From positions 186,001 through 250,000 of the forward strand of contig BGOM01000015.1 of assembly GCA_003569245.1 (NCBI GenBank): a stretch of DNA of 64,000 nt, written 5' to 3'. The DNA comes from Opitutia bacterium (GTDB lineage: Bacteria; Verrucomicrobiota; Verrucomicrobiia; Opitutales; UBA953). The number at the start of each line of letters is the position of its first letter. Positions within the stretch are counted from its first letter, which is position 1. Both the position numbers and the translations under genes were made by a program. The notes beneath the pieces were generated by a model. It made no database searches. It was not told the DNA's origin and worked only from the letters and a program-made list of their open reading frames with translations. Shown piece by piece: positions 18,801-27,276 of this stretch.

Positions 18801-21503
18801 GTCGGTCCGGCGCGTGCCTCGTTCTTGGCGCCTACTTTCGCGACCGACTTCCTGGATCCCGTCTCCCACGCGACCACCAATACCCTCACCGTCGGCACGA
18901 CGACCGAGGCCGGTCATATCGAGGTCCGGCCCGCTTTCGGCTCCAAGACCCTCACCCTGGCCCAAAGCTCCGCGGTCCTGGCCAACCAGAGCTCCGTCGC
19001 GGTGCGCGCGGTCGGCGGCTCGTACGCCTCGCCCGAGCAATTCCTCGGCACGGTCGACGGCGTCACGGCCGCCGGTCGCTTCATCAAGACCGGCGCGGGT
19101 TACCTCGACGGTCGGACTGCCAGCGTCACGGCGCCGGTGTTCTCGTCCTATGAGATCGAGGCCGGCCACCTCATCGTCGAATCCGCGAACGGCAGCATCC
19201 TCGGCGGCCGCCCGATCACGCTGAAGGGCGGCTTCCTTGAGATCCAACAAGGCGCGGGCGCGGCGACGCTCGCCACCGGCGCCTTCGCCGCTTCCAGCGG
19301 TACTGGGCTCATCCAGGTCGACGGGGCGCTTGGTTCCGGCGTCCTGACCATCGGCGGCAGCTTTGCCGGCGGCCTGGCGCTGACCGGCGAAGCCAAGGTG
19401 ACGCTGGGGACGACGCTCGCGCCCAACGTGGCCATCTCCGGGGACATCTCGGTCGGCGGCACGTCCACGCTCCGCGGCTCGGCCGTCCTGGGTACGCTGG
19501 CGGCACCGGCGGATTTCATCAACAACGGTACCGTCGCCCCCGGCTACTCGCCCGGCGTCATCACGGTCACGGGCGACGTCACCAATACCGGCACCTACCA
19601 GCTGGAACTTTCCGCCACGGAGACCAACGGCACCTTCAACGACCGTATCGAGTTCTACGGAGCGGCGGACCTGAACAGCGGCGGCACCGGCAAGATCGAG
19701 CTGTCGAAGTACGGCGTCGCCGCCCTCCCGTTCGGACAGCGCTACGTTCTTTTCAAGGGACTCACGCCGGCCACGGTCGCCGCCGCCGGCGGCGTCTCCG
19801 GACAGACCTTCCTCGCCACCGCGAACCTGGGCGGCCTCCGCGTCGGCGACGGCCTCGCCGGTACGGGACTGGCCGCCGGCACCACCGTCACCGGAGTCGT
19901 CAGCACCCTGGCGCGTACGGCCACGGGCGGCTTCGGCAGTTCTGTCATCCTCGACAATGTCACCGGTCTCGCGGTCGGCCAGGTCGTGACGGGTACGGGT
20001 ATCGCCGCGAACTCCGCCATCACGGCCATCGTCGGCAACACCCTGACGTTGGACAAGCCCACCACGGCGACGCCTGCCGGTACGGTCACCCGCGTGGCCG
20101 GTGTCACGCTGAGCACCGCCCTCACCGCCGTCCCCGCCGGAACGGTGGCGATCACGCCGAGCACGAACGCCTCGTCCTATTACACCTCCGTCATCCCGGC
20201 CGGCTCCATCACGATGACCGGGGTGGCTCCGAAGCCCTACTTGTTGTCGATCCCCACGGCGCCCGTCGTCGTCGGCGTCCCGGTGCTCCCCAACGAGATC
20301 GCCGTCTACTCGGTCCGCACCGCCGCCGACTACGACGCTTTCCGGGGGCCGACCGCCCTGCGTACCGCGATCAAGAGCCTCGCTCAGGTCGATATCGTCC
20401 GACTCAACCTCGGCGCCGATGCGACGGCTGACACCCTAGATGACGTCTGGCAGGCGACCCCCGGTGCCTCCTTCAACCTCCTCGGCTCCAAGCTGGCGCT
20501 CATGAGCGACGCCCAGCTGCAGACCGCGATCAACAACCTGACGCCCTTCGGCGCGGCATCCGTCGCCGCGATGTCGATCGAAGGGTTCCGGTCCTCGGAG
20601 GCCCTCCTGGCCAAGCGCCTGGAGACGCGTCGCTTCGACCGCGCCGGCTTGTCCATCGTCAACTCCGAGTGGTTCGTGGGCAGCGATATCCGCCAGCTCA
20701 GCCTCGGCGCCTCCGGCGAACTCAAGACGAAGGGCAACCTGATGGGCGTGCACGCCGGCCTGATCCGGCAGACGGACGAGGGCGCCAACTACGGCTTCAC
20801 CCTCGGCGCCAACCGCGTGACCACCACCGGCGATACCAGCGCCAAGTTCGAGGGTAACGACATCCGTGCGGATGTCTTCGCCGGCACCACGTTCTACAAC
20901 GACCTAATGTCGGTGGACGTCGGCTTCTCCGTAGGCCGCCTGTCCGGCGAGACCCGCCGCGATTCCGTCATCGTGCCGGGCACGACTAACGTCGCTTCCC
21001 CGACGGCGACGACCATCGGTGGCTGGGCCCGGATCGGCACGGTCTTGCCCATGAAGGCCGTCGGTGCCTACGCCACGCCCTTCCTCGGTGTCCAGGTCTC
21101 CTCGACCAGCCTCTCCAGCCTCGAGGAAACCGGCCAGGCCGATGCCTTGAAGGTCACGGCTAAGACCATCGCCCAGACCTCGCTCCGGGCGGGCGTCGGT
21201 TTCCATAAGCAGTGGGAGTCGGAGGATGGCACCTGGCGTTACCGTTTCTCGGCCGACCTGGGTTACCTCAACCAAGGTTCGGGCGAGACGAGTGACTTCA
21301 CCGCCACCAACGCCGATACCAACGGGTTGAACGGACAGAGTTACACCTCGCCCCTGCGCGTCACGGGTGGTTCCGGTTACTACTTCGCGCCCTCGATCAA
21401 CTTCGGGCCGAACGAGAACACGACTTACAGCCTGGGCCTGACCTACGAGAAGAACCAGGGTACCGGTACCGGCTTCAATATCAGCTACCGTAAGCGTTTC
21501 TGA
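12867..21503 (+). CDS. Giant autotransporter adhesin-like protein, 2878 aa, paralogue of the upstream gene
   Basis: Signal peptide (MKLSRRFLVLAAALAAAPLARA), PATR-type repeats, C-terminal barrel ending GFNISYRKRF; 26 nt after the upstream stop. Confidence 0.92.
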   Translation: MKLSRRFLVLAAALAAAPLARADVTVNYASPQTNPAQVLVGAPLTGVVNLSNLSAPGSLPSPTQIQELTRTITSLNLSQPVGGVRTQLVVNQQVAATTQIKLLSDDFTSITAFPVTDLAIADVVPLFIKTGGGTLQYDAFKDINYFGNNTFTNNSNLPNDLRSQGAFSGIAIVNQGSLVVSGYLNQWAQYGAFTPAGFTARMVGAKAVIVQGNSTLSFQNTPYNVVRQGPQLGDGQLGNPSSPLLYRLNFVHNLYAGTLTDFVTGNEGTDVNTVLEVGKDEDYALNAHFDAGMVGSIGRIDGAGRLYKTGTGQLTILNSSRLTGDVFIAGGDLVLNDPNGLALRQAASVNLIGGSPTGQTTLSEYNSATDQAGGTEWRPGYLPAGGAPVLEVRSNQTIRNLQALFAEAAVNLWDAGPGTGSRIDVSPNQRLVVIQDANLDGYYTGSINGGQGVFDKQGVGALALMGTSSTIGQIDVNGGKIIANVQSLGYGRVVLGAAGTLSIVQNNAGTLRAQINGAAGSVLTVAPTDNIVNTRSGNATIGNGQLGVIDVYNRQDLFYGQLVVRNGITLAFSFGQDNTFVNASSIVLSSGLGDNDVNGGLGYETTIRFNDTTQRVNNLVGDANTRIELGRGSVTLNQNAATTYQGKVTGAGNLVKEGANTLTLSGLNTYYGATVVKQGALALTGANSIQNTAGLVLLAGASLNATGNQTVGSLFGQAGSTINLNGGTLIVGKTTGQIAELNAALTNFPGTSPDANPAFYLQTTPTVNATITLPWGAAGANTISLASVAGLSAGSPVNGIDPTASVGSGAFIIRPMGAGAAGTATLTLGNVTNLSPGQAIGTIPIVKPINTSSAAGAVISFVTVGNTANLAAGQTVTGLGIAAGTTIQSIVGNRVNLSAPLTAASSGLLTVATGIPAGTTIVAVDLGTNTLTLSNALTAQAAGSLTASQPTLVVADASRLAVGQTVYSEALRKALVPGNINAGFVTVADVTGLAAGQMVTGVGIPAGTTITGFAGNDVLLSASTTAATSGTLTVLTGIPTGARIIGLDTATNTVTLDTNLLAPATGELAIRSGITPGSVITGINGNVLTLDTPLSFQSAGDLTNLPVAGMSRENTVGYLASTLGEQVVRTVVSGAVGGTTLALTDTTGLVQGRTILGTGIPAGAAITGILAAGSATITGTILAGETILPTTNTAGLTVGQIVTGVGIPANTVITAIAPNASITLSNALQAASSGVVTGLAGVTLSQALTAAATGSVRVLTVADQQVLSFRGDITGTGGLTKIGPERLILAGVNTYSGATNIEGGVLQINGDSLRNTSGINIGALGSLAINVDSGTLEFNRPIAGVGGFEKLGAGTLVINTTTGWSTGRIDIIAGSVQFNPGNLSSITGGIVNVRAGTNFQLNTPNDLAWTGSISGPGNTSKTGAGTLTIGGSFTATGTMSVLAGKVIVNALPKDGSLFGTIDVAAGTTFADKVAATTGSQLLAGTNVPVVSTAGFYVGQRVSGPGIAAGSVVVAVGTDSLTLDLPTTAVANQAVVGAETYGTRVSRTATQAAAGTSVSANTAGLQAGMRVYDNTVAGAPVLLGTIAAIVDANTLTLSAATTAARSGDYAFYQGDIKGAGNFEKTGGGLLQLDVPLSLTGLVNLTGGTLKLNTAATFATATAVNLGANTTLDVSGFRQDLANVTGDASSTIDGTGSVLTINVSAGTTAVYRGNIVGGATIDKLGEGTFNLARLGTANLIGAINVQAGTLIGSQGGFGAANLSVDNGATIGFNNDDPTLAWTYAGQVTSTGAGTGTAGGTILKTGAGEVRLTNAGNTAENYVVLGGKLRVSDGRANGIGTSITLINAAPSSLTTGMFTANLAANTTLEIALGDGTERALGSQVTAGAGSSLILANAGAGATVALTSVPQLGSIGLQGNVALWTNGQSEVVGVEGSAGSTLAFSPAPGSAAASQAVTLRQNLPTTMLGVVASGYINTNLTLVGPARASFLAPTFATDFLDPVSHATTNTLTVGTTTEAGHIEVRPAFGSKTLTLAQSSAVLANQSSVAVRAVGGSYASPEQFLGTVDGVTAAGRFIKTGAGYLDGRTASVTAPVFSSYEIEAGHLIVESANGSILGGRPITLKGGFLEIQQGAGAATLATGAFAASSGTGLIQVDGALGSGVLTIGGSFAGGLALTGEAKVTLGTTLAPNVAISGDISVGGTSTLRGSAVLGTLAAPADFINNGTVAPGYSPGVITVTGDVTNTGTYQLELSATETNGTFNDRIEFYGAADLNSGGTGKIELSKYGVAALPFGQRYVLFKGLTPATVAAAGGVSGQTFLATANLGGLRVGDGLAGTGLAAGTTVTGVVSTLARTATGGFGSSVILDNVTGLAVGQVVTGTGIAANSAITAIVGNTLTLDKPTTATPAGTVTRVAGVTLSTALTAVPAGTVAITPSTNASSYYTSVIPAGSITMTGVAPKPYLLSIPTAPVVVGVPVLPNEIAVYSVRTAADYDAFRGPTALRTAIKSLAQVDIVRLNLGADATADTLDDVWQATPGASFNLLGSKLALMSDAQLQTAINNLTPFGAASVAAMSIEGFRSSEALLAKRLETRRFDRAGLSIVNSEWFVGSDIRQLSLGASGELKTKGNLMGVHAGLIRQTDEGANYGFTLGANRVTTTGDTSAKFEGNDIRADVFAGTTFYNDLMSVDVGFSVGRLSGETRRDSVIVPGTTNVASPTATTIGGWARIGTVLPMKAVGAYATPFLGVQVSSTSLSSLEETGQADALKVTAKTIAQTSLRAGVGFHKQWESEDGTWRYRFSADLGYLNQGSGETSDFTATNADTNGLNGQSYTSPLRVTGGSGYYFAPSINFGPNENTTYSLGLTYEKNQGTGTGFNISYRKRF

Positions 21504-21532
21504 CGCTCAAAAACCAAGCTGAGGTCCCCCAA

Positions 21533-21569
21533 GGGGCGGCATTCCGACGAATGTCCGCCCTTTTTGTTG
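21533..21569 (+). terminator. Rho-independent terminator after the autotransporter pair
   Basis: GGGCGGCATTC-CGAC-GAATGTCCGCCC hairpin (one bulge) followed by TTTTTGTTGTT. Confidence 0.9.
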
Positions 21570-21628
21570 TTCGCCCAAAAGCCTTGACCAACGGACCTTC
21601 GTTCCTACTTTCGGCTCTTCCACCGTCC

Positions 21629-21706
21629 GCCCCCTTCGTCTAGCCCGGTCCAGGACACCTCGTTTTCATCGAAGTAACTGGGGTTCGAATCCCCAAGGGG
21701 GCGCCA
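21629..21706 (+). tRNA. tRNA-Glu (anticodon UUC), genome-encoded CCA
   Basis: Acceptor GCCCCCT/AGGGGGC, T-arm TGGGG-TTCGAAT-CCCCA, anticodon loop TTTTCAT, terminal CCA at 21704-21706. Confidence 0.93.
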
Positions 21707-21730
21707 CGGTGGACAATTTTCCGCCGACCG

Positions 21731-22997
21731 TCAGACCGTCAAGGTCACGGTCCGGCCGGAACGTCGGGACTCCTCGGCGGCGAAGGCCATGAGATGGCTC
21801 TGGAGGGATACCTCCAGCGAGGTGCGCATCGCGGCCGGATCCGGACAGGTCAGGTCGGCGTGCAAGGTGCTCATGAGCCCGAAATCTCCCCCGCCGTGGC
21901 CGGCGTAGCCCGCCGCGGGCGTCTCGACCACGATTTTTTCCGTGGGCTGTTCCCAGCCGTGACGGGTCACCGCGAGGTCGCAGCCGAGCTGTTTCTTCAC
22001 GAAAGCCCCGCCGCGTAGCACGCCCTCCGTGCCGAAGATCTCCAGGTGGCGACCCTCGTCGAACGCCGTCATCGTGAAGGTCGCCGTGACCTGGCCGGTG
22101 AACCGGGCCGCGATCACCTGATGGTCCACCACGTCGTTATCGCAGCGGTAGACACAACGCCCCCACGGGCTCGTCCGCAACCAGTCGAAGACCTCCGCGT
22201 CGCTGGCTTCCTTGGCGCGGTCATGGACCATCGCCAGCCAGCGCCGGCCTTCCGGCCGGGCGTAGCGGTGGGCGTCGTAAAGACAGGTCGCCGCCGCCGG
22301 GCAGCCGTCGGTGCAGCGGGCCGGGGCGCCGGCGGGCGCGTGCGCCGCGGTGAAGTGCGACAGGCCCCCGTGGGAGGAGAGGGCCTCGCAGGGGCGGTCG
22401 ATGAGCCAGGCCAGCAAATCCATATCGTGGCAGCTCTTGGCCAGGATCATCGGGGAGGAGCTGGCCTCGACCGACCAATGACCGCGCACGAACGAGTGCG
22501 CCTGATGCCAGGGTTGCACCCCCTCGATGAAGTTCGCGGAGACGATGTCGCCGATGGCGCCGGCGCGGAGCAACGCGTGGACCCGGGCGTAGAAGGGCGT
22601 GTAGCGCAGCACATGGCAGACGACCACCCGGCGGCCCAGGCGGCGGGCGGCGTCGCGCACGGCCAGGGTATCCTCGAGCCGGTGGGCGATCGGCTTCTCC
22701 AGCAGCAGGTCGCACCCGAGCTCCATCGCCCGGATCGCGTGGTCGCGGTGCTGGGCGTCCTGGGTCCCCACGACCACCACGTCGGCAGGTTTGCCGGCGG
22801 CGAACATCGCCTCGGCCGAGGCGAAGGACCGGAAGTCGGCCCCGTCCGGCGCGTGGGAGCGGATCACCGCGACGCGCTCCGGGATCGGGTCGGCCGCGGC
22901 CACGAGGGCGAATTGGTCGGTCATGCCGGCGGCGATGGCGGCGTAGGTACGAGCCCGGGAGCCGCTGCCGCAGAAAGCCAGGGAAAGTCGTCGCATG
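21731..22997 (-). CDS. Gfo/Idh/MocA family oxidoreductase (start placed at MRRLSLAF)
   Basis: LAFCGSGSRARTYAAIAAG Rossmann start; LLLEKPIAHRLEDT. Confidence 0.88.
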
Positions 22998-23056
22998 GGA
23001 TAGGCAGGGTAGGGTGGGGCCATTGGCTTGCAAGGCCATGACTGGATGGGGTTTGC

Positions 23057-23087
23057 GGGGTATTCACCCTGAGGGTGAAGATACCCC
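23057..23087. promoter_or_regulatory. Imperfect inverted repeat GGGGTATTCACCC..GGGTGAAGATACCCC between divergent genes
   Basis: Read directly; TCACCC/GGGTGA inner and GGGGTAT/ATACCCC outer arms. Confidence 0.6.
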
Positions 23088-23096
23088 TTGCCTAAG

Positions 23097-23112
23097 TTCA
23101 ATTTTTATTGAA
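23097..23112. promoter_or_regulatory. Palindrome TTCAATTTTTATTGAA upstream of the MarR/GbsR-type regulator
   Basis: 6-bp perfect arms, 4-nt centre; AT-rich site in high-GC DNA. Confidence 0.55.
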
Positions 23113-23145
23113 ACATGTCGGGCCTTCAGCCCCCAAGGCCGCGCG

Positions 23146-23670
23146 ATGAAGCCCCCCGTCAAAAAGACCCCCGTTGCTCGCCGCGGCCGGCGCGACTCCC
23201 ACCGGCTGACGCCGCACGAGCTCGAGCTGGGCGCCTTTTTTGTTCAAATGGCGGGGATTCTTGGGGTGCCGCGCTCCGTCGCCCAGATCTATGCGTTGCT
23301 ATACGCGGCCGATGTGGCCCTAGATTTCGACCAAATCCAGGCCAAGTTGGGAATGAGCAAAGGTTCTGTCAGTCAAGGACTTAAGTTCCTCAGGGACCAC
23401 GAGATGATCCTCTCCGTCAAGGCCAAGGGTGTCAGGCGCGAACGCTGGGAGCCCACCCCCTCCTTGGCCGCCTCCATGGTCAACCTGGTCCGCCGGCAAG
23501 TCCTGCCGGCCCTCGAACAATCGACCCCGGCCTTGCAGCGGGTCCTCGATGGCGCGCAGAAGGCCGGAGCTTCGCCGGAAGTCCTCGAGCGCCTGACCCG
23601 ACTCAAGCGTTGGAATGCCCGCGCCCTGGAACTCTTCCCCCTGATGCTGCCCCCTTCTCCGGGCGGCTGA
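23146..23670 (+). CDS. GbsR/MarR-type HTH transcriptional regulator (start placed at MKPPVKKT)
   Basis: MAGILGVPRSVAQIYALLYAADVALDFDQIQAKLGMSKGSVSQGLKFLRDHEMI. Confidence 0.85.
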   Translation: MKPPVKKTPVARRGRRDSHRLTPHELELGAFFVQMAGILGVPRSVAQIYALLYAADVALDFDQIQAKLGMSKGSVSQGLKFLRDHEMILSVKAKGVRRERWEPTPSLAASMVNLVRRQVLPALEQSTPALQRVLDGAQKAGASPEVLERLTRLKRWNARALELFPLMLPPSPGG

Positions 23671-23774
23671 AAATTTCGCCGGGTAACCGGCAGACAGTCA
23701 AAAACGCACCGTACGTGCCGGCCCCCAGCGCCGCCACGGGCGGTAGCCTGCCCGAGTAATCAAAATAAGCATAA

Positions 23775-23901
23775 GCGATTGGCGGATAGCGGTTGGCGGT
23801 TAGGACATCAGTCAAACCACTTCAGGCCCGCGAAGGCCCCTGTCCAAGCAATCGCCTGCATCGGTCCAGCCGCTAGCTGCTCACCGCCAACCGCTAACAC
23901 C
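23775..23901. repeat. Inverted pair of 7-bp-period arrays: (GCGGTTN)x4 at 23775-23802 and (NANCCGC)x5 at 23867-23901
   Basis: GCGATTG GCGGATA GCGGTTG GCGGTTA ... CAGCCGC TAGCTGC TCACCGC CAACCGC TAACACC. Confidence 0.85.
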
Positions 23902-23922
23902 TTAAATCTCCCCTCCTGTCCC

Positions 23923-24360
23923 ATGCGCGTCGCCATCACTTCCGGCTACTTCGACCCGATGCACCGCGGGCACCTCGAGATGCTGGAACTTTCCCGGGCC
24001 CAAGGCGACGTCCTCTGGGTCATCGTCAATAGCGATGCCCAGGCCGCCCTGAAGAAGGGCAAGGCTTTCATCGACCAGGACACCCGCTTGGCGGTGACCC
24101 GCGCCCTCCGCGTGGTCGACCGGGCGGTGCTGGCCATCGACGCCGACGGCTCCGTCTGCGCCACCCTCGAGCGACTGCTGGCCGAAGCCAAGGCCGCCGG
24201 CGCCGAGGCGGTCTTCTGCAAGGGCGGCGACCGCCATGCCGGCAACATCCCCGAGCTCGCCGTCCTCCGACGTCACGGCGCCCTGCTCATCGACGGGCTC
24301 GGCGCCAAGATCGACAGCAGCTCCCGCATCATCGCCCAGGCCAAGGAAGGTCAGGCCTGA
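23923..24360 (+). CDS. Cytidylyltransferase-like nucleotidyltransferase (RfaE-II/TagD-like)
   Basis: [24 protein letters not shown] nucleotidyltransferase motif; [14 protein letters not shown]. Confidence 0.82.
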   Translation: MRVAITSGYFDPMHRGHLEMLELSRAQGDVLWVIVNSDAQAALKKGKAFIDQDTRLAVTRALRVVDRAVLAIDADGSVCATLERLLAEAKAAGAEAVFCKGGDRHAGNIPELAVLRRHGALLIDGLGAKIDSSSRIIAQAKEGQA

Positions 24361-24376
24361 GAACCATTTACCCGAC

Positions 24377-25438
24377 ATGAAGAAACGCGCGCTCATCACC
24401 GGCATCACGGGCCAGGACGGCTCCTACCTCGCCGAGTTCCTCCTCGCCAAAGGCTACGAGGTCCACGGCGTCATCCGTCGGTCCTCGTCCTTCAACACCT
24501 CGCGCATCGAACACCTCTACATGGAGGACCTCGTCCGCGACATCCACGTCAAGAAGATCCACCTGCACTACGGCGACCTGGGCGACGCGACCGGCCTGAT
24601 CCGGCTCATCGGCGACATCCAGCCCGACGAGATCTACAACCTCGGCGCGATGTCCCACGTGAAGGTCTCGTTCGACATCCCCGAGTACACCGCCGACACC
24701 GACGGGCTCGGCACGCTCCGCCTGCTCGAGGCGGTCCGCATCCTCAAGCTGGAGAAGAAGGTCAGGGTCTACCAGGCTTCCACCTCCGAGCTCTACGGCA
24801 AGGTCGTCGAGGTCCCGCAGTCGGAGACCACCCCGTTCTACCCGCGCAGCCCGTACGCCGCGGCGAAGATCTACGCCTACTGGATCACGCGCAACTACCG
24901 CGAGGCTTACGGCATGTTCGCCTCCAACGGCATCCTCTTCAACCACGAGTCCGAGCGCCGCGGCGAGACCTTCGTCACGCGCAAGATCTCGCTGGCCGTC
25001 GCCAACATCGTCCACGGCCGCCAGGATTGCCTCTATCTCGGCAACCTTTCCGCGCAGCGCGACTGGGGCTACGCCCCCGACTTCGTCCAGTGCATGTGGC
25101 TCATCCTGCAGCACCGGCAGCCGGATGATTTCGTCATCGCGACGGGCAAGATGTACACGGTCCGGGAATTCTGCACCCACGCCTTCCGCCGCGCCGGCAT
25201 CGAGCTCGCCTGGCGCGGGACCGGCGTCGACGAGCAGGGAGTCGACCCGAAGACGGGCAAGACGCTCGTCGCGGTCGACCCGCGTTACTTCCGCCCGACC
25301 GAGGTCGAGCAGCTGCTCGGCAACCCGGCCAAGGCCGTCCGCGAGCTGGGCTGGAACCCGCAGCAGACCACCTTCGAGCAGCTGGTCCAGAAGATGGTCG
25401 ACCATGACCTGAAGGCCGTCGCCCACGCGCACCGCTGA
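24377..25438 (+). CDS. gmd: GDP-mannose 4,6-dehydratase
   Basis: [47 protein letters not shown]. Confidence 0.96.
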   Translation: MKKRALITGITGQDGSYLAEFLLAKGYEVHGVIRRSSSFNTSRIEHLYMEDLVRDIHVKKIHLHYGDLGDATGLIRLIGDIQPDEIYNLGAMSHVKVSFDIPEYTADTDGLGTLRLLEAVRILKLEKKVRVYQASTSELYGKVVEVPQSETTPFYPRSPYAAAKIYAYWITRNYREAYGMFASNGILFNHESERRGETFVTRKISLAVANIVHGRQDCLYLGNLSAQRDWGYAPDFVQCMWLILQHRQPDDFVIATGKMYTVREFCTHAFRRAGIELAWRGTGVDEQGVDPKTGKTLVAVDPRYFRPTEVEQLLGNPAKAVRELGWNPQQTTFEQLVQKMVDHDLKAVAHAHR

Positions 25439-26379
25439 TGGATCGGGCCGCCAAGATCTACGTCGCGGGCCACCGCGGGATGGTGGGTTCGGCCATCGTC
25501 CGCGCGCTCCGCGCCGCGGGCCACGCCGCCATCGTCACGCGGACCTCCGCGGAGCTCGACCTGCGCGACGGTGCCGCGACCCGCGCGTTCCTCGCCGCCG
25601 AGCGCCCGGCCACCGTCGTGATGGCCGCCGCCCGCGTCGGCGGGATCAAGGCCAACGCTGCCGCCCCGTACGACTTTCTTCACGACAACCTCATGATGGC
25701 GGCCAACGTCATCGAGGGCGCCCGCCTCGCCGGCGTGCGCAAGCTGCTCTTCCTCGGCTCGAGCTGCATCTACCCGAAGCTCGCGCCGCAGCCGATCCGC
25801 GAGGACGCGCTCCTCACCGGCCCGCTCGAGGTCACCAACGAGGCTTACGCCGTCGCCAAGATCGCCGGCATCAAGCTCTGCGACCATGCCCGCGCCCAAT
25901 ACGGGTGCGACTTCATCAGCGCGATGCCCTGCAACCTCTACGGCACGGGCGACAACTTCTCGCTCGAGAACTCCCACGTGCTGCCGGCGATGATCCGCAA
26001 GATGCACGAGGCCAGGCTGCGCGGCGATACCACGCTCCGCCTCTGGGGCACCGGCACGCCGCTCCGCGAGTTCCTGCACGCCGACGACCTCGCGGAGGCC
26101 TGCGTCATGCTGCTCGAGCGCTACTCGCAGGCGGGCCACATCAACGTCGGCTCGGGCGAGGAACTCACCATCCGCGAGCTGGCCGGGCTGGTCGCCCAGG
26201 CGGTCGGCTTCACCGGGCGGGTCGAGTTCGACCCGTCGATGCCGGACGGCACCCCGCGCAAGCTGATGGATGTCTCGCGCCTCCGCGCGCTCGGCTGGAA
26301 ACACCGCATCACGATGGCCGACGGTATCCGCGACGCCTACGCCTGGTACCTGGCGAACGCCGCGGAGGCGCGTAAGTGA
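25438..26379 (+). CDS. fcl: GDP-L-fucose synthase
   Basis: KIYVAGHRGMVGSAIVRAL...FLGSSCIYPKLAPQPI; ATGA overlap with gmd. Confidence 0.96.
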   Translation: MDRAAKIYVAGHRGMVGSAIVRALRAAGHAAIVTRTSAELDLRDGAATRAFLAAERPATVVMAAARVGGIKANAAAPYDFLHDNLMMAANVIEGARLAGVRKLLFLGSSCIYPKLAPQPIREDALLTGPLEVTNEAYAVAKIAGIKLCDHARAQYGCDFISAMPCNLYGTGDNFSLENSHVLPAMIRKMHEARLRGDTTLRLWGTGTPLREFLHADDLAEACVMLLERYSQAGHINVGSGEELTIRELAGLVAQAVGFTGRVEFDPSMPDGTPRKLMDVSRLRALGWKHRITMADGIRDAYAWYLANAAEARK

Positions 26380-26380
26380 T

Positions 26381-26397
26381 CTCGTGCTTCGCACGAG
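26381..26397. repeat. Perfect hairpin CTCGTGC-TTC-GCACGAG just after the fcl stop
   Basis: Read directly. Confidence 0.8.
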
Positions 26398-26398
26398 A

Positions 26399-26506
26399 GG
26401 GCCAGGGCTAGGGCCCGGGGCAGGGTCAGGCCGCCAAGATTTCTTAGCCTCCGGGATGCATCGCTCTAGTCCTCCGGCCCTCCGGCCCTCGAGCCCTCCC
26501 TCCTCC
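26399..26506. repeat. Short-period arrays: 6-bp (GGGCNN-type)x5 at 26399-26428 and 8-bp (NNGYCCTC)x4 at 26467-26498
   Basis: GGGCCA GGGCTA GGGCCC GGGGCA GGGTCA ... TAGTCCTC CGGCCCTC CGGCCCTC GAGCCCTC. Confidence 0.85.
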
Positions 26507-26520
26507 TTCCCTCGATTCAA

Positions 26521-27276
26521 ATGTCCTCCGTCACCCTCTGCATCCCCGCCCGTCTCGCCTCGACGCGCCTGCCGCGCAAGGTCGTGCTCGACCTCGGCGG
26601 CAAGCCCGTCGTCCAGCATGTCTGGGAACGCGCCCGCCAGGTCCGCCAGGCCGACCGCGTCGTCCTGCTCACCGATTCCGAGGAAGTCGCCGACGTCGCC
26701 CGCGGCTTCGGCGCCGAGGTGCTGATGACCGACCCGGCCTGCCCTTCGGGCACGGCGCGCATGGCGAGCGTCATCGACCGCCTTCCCGGCGACTTCTTCC
26801 TCAACGTGCAGGGCGATGAACCGTTCATCCAGCCCGCGCTGCTCGACGGGCTCATCACCCGCTGGAAGGAGACCCGCTGCCCGCTGGTCACCGCGGTCTC
26901 GCGGATCACCACCGCCGAGCGCCTGCTGGCTTCCAGCGTCGTCAAGGTCGTCCGCGCCGAGAACGGCGAGGCCATCTACTTCTCGCGCAGCCCGATCCCG
27001 CACCTGCGCGGGGTCGACCCGGCCGAGTGGGTGTCGCGACGCGCCTATTGGGTCCACATCGGCGTCTACGGCTATGATCGCGCGACCTTGGCCGGCTACG
27101 GCCAGCTGGCGCCGACCGAACTCGAGGCGACGGAGTCGCTCGAACAGCTGCGCTTCCTCGCCCACGGCAAGACGTTCCAGACCGTCCTGACCGATTACCA
27201 CCCCGTCGCCATCGACACCCCGGAGGATCTCGAGACCGCGCGGCGCCTTCTGGCGCAAAGAGGTGACGTTAGTTGA
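26521..27276 (+). CDS. kdsB: 3-deoxy-manno-octulosonate cytidylyltransferase
   Basis: CIPARLASTRLPRKVVLDLGGKPVVQHVWERA; LNVQGDEPFI. Confidence 0.95.
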   Translation: MSSVTLCIPARLASTRLPRKVVLDLGGKPVVQHVWERARQVRQADRVVLLTDSEEVADVARGFGAEVLMTDPACPSGTARMASVIDRLPGDFFLNVQGDEPFIQPALLDGLITRWKETRCPLVTAVSRITTAERLLASSVVKVVRAENGEAIYFSRSPIPHLRGVDPAEWVSRRAYWVHIGVYGYDRATLAGYGQLAPTELEATESLEQLRFLAHGKTFQTVLTDYHPVAIDTPEDLETARRLLAQRGDVS

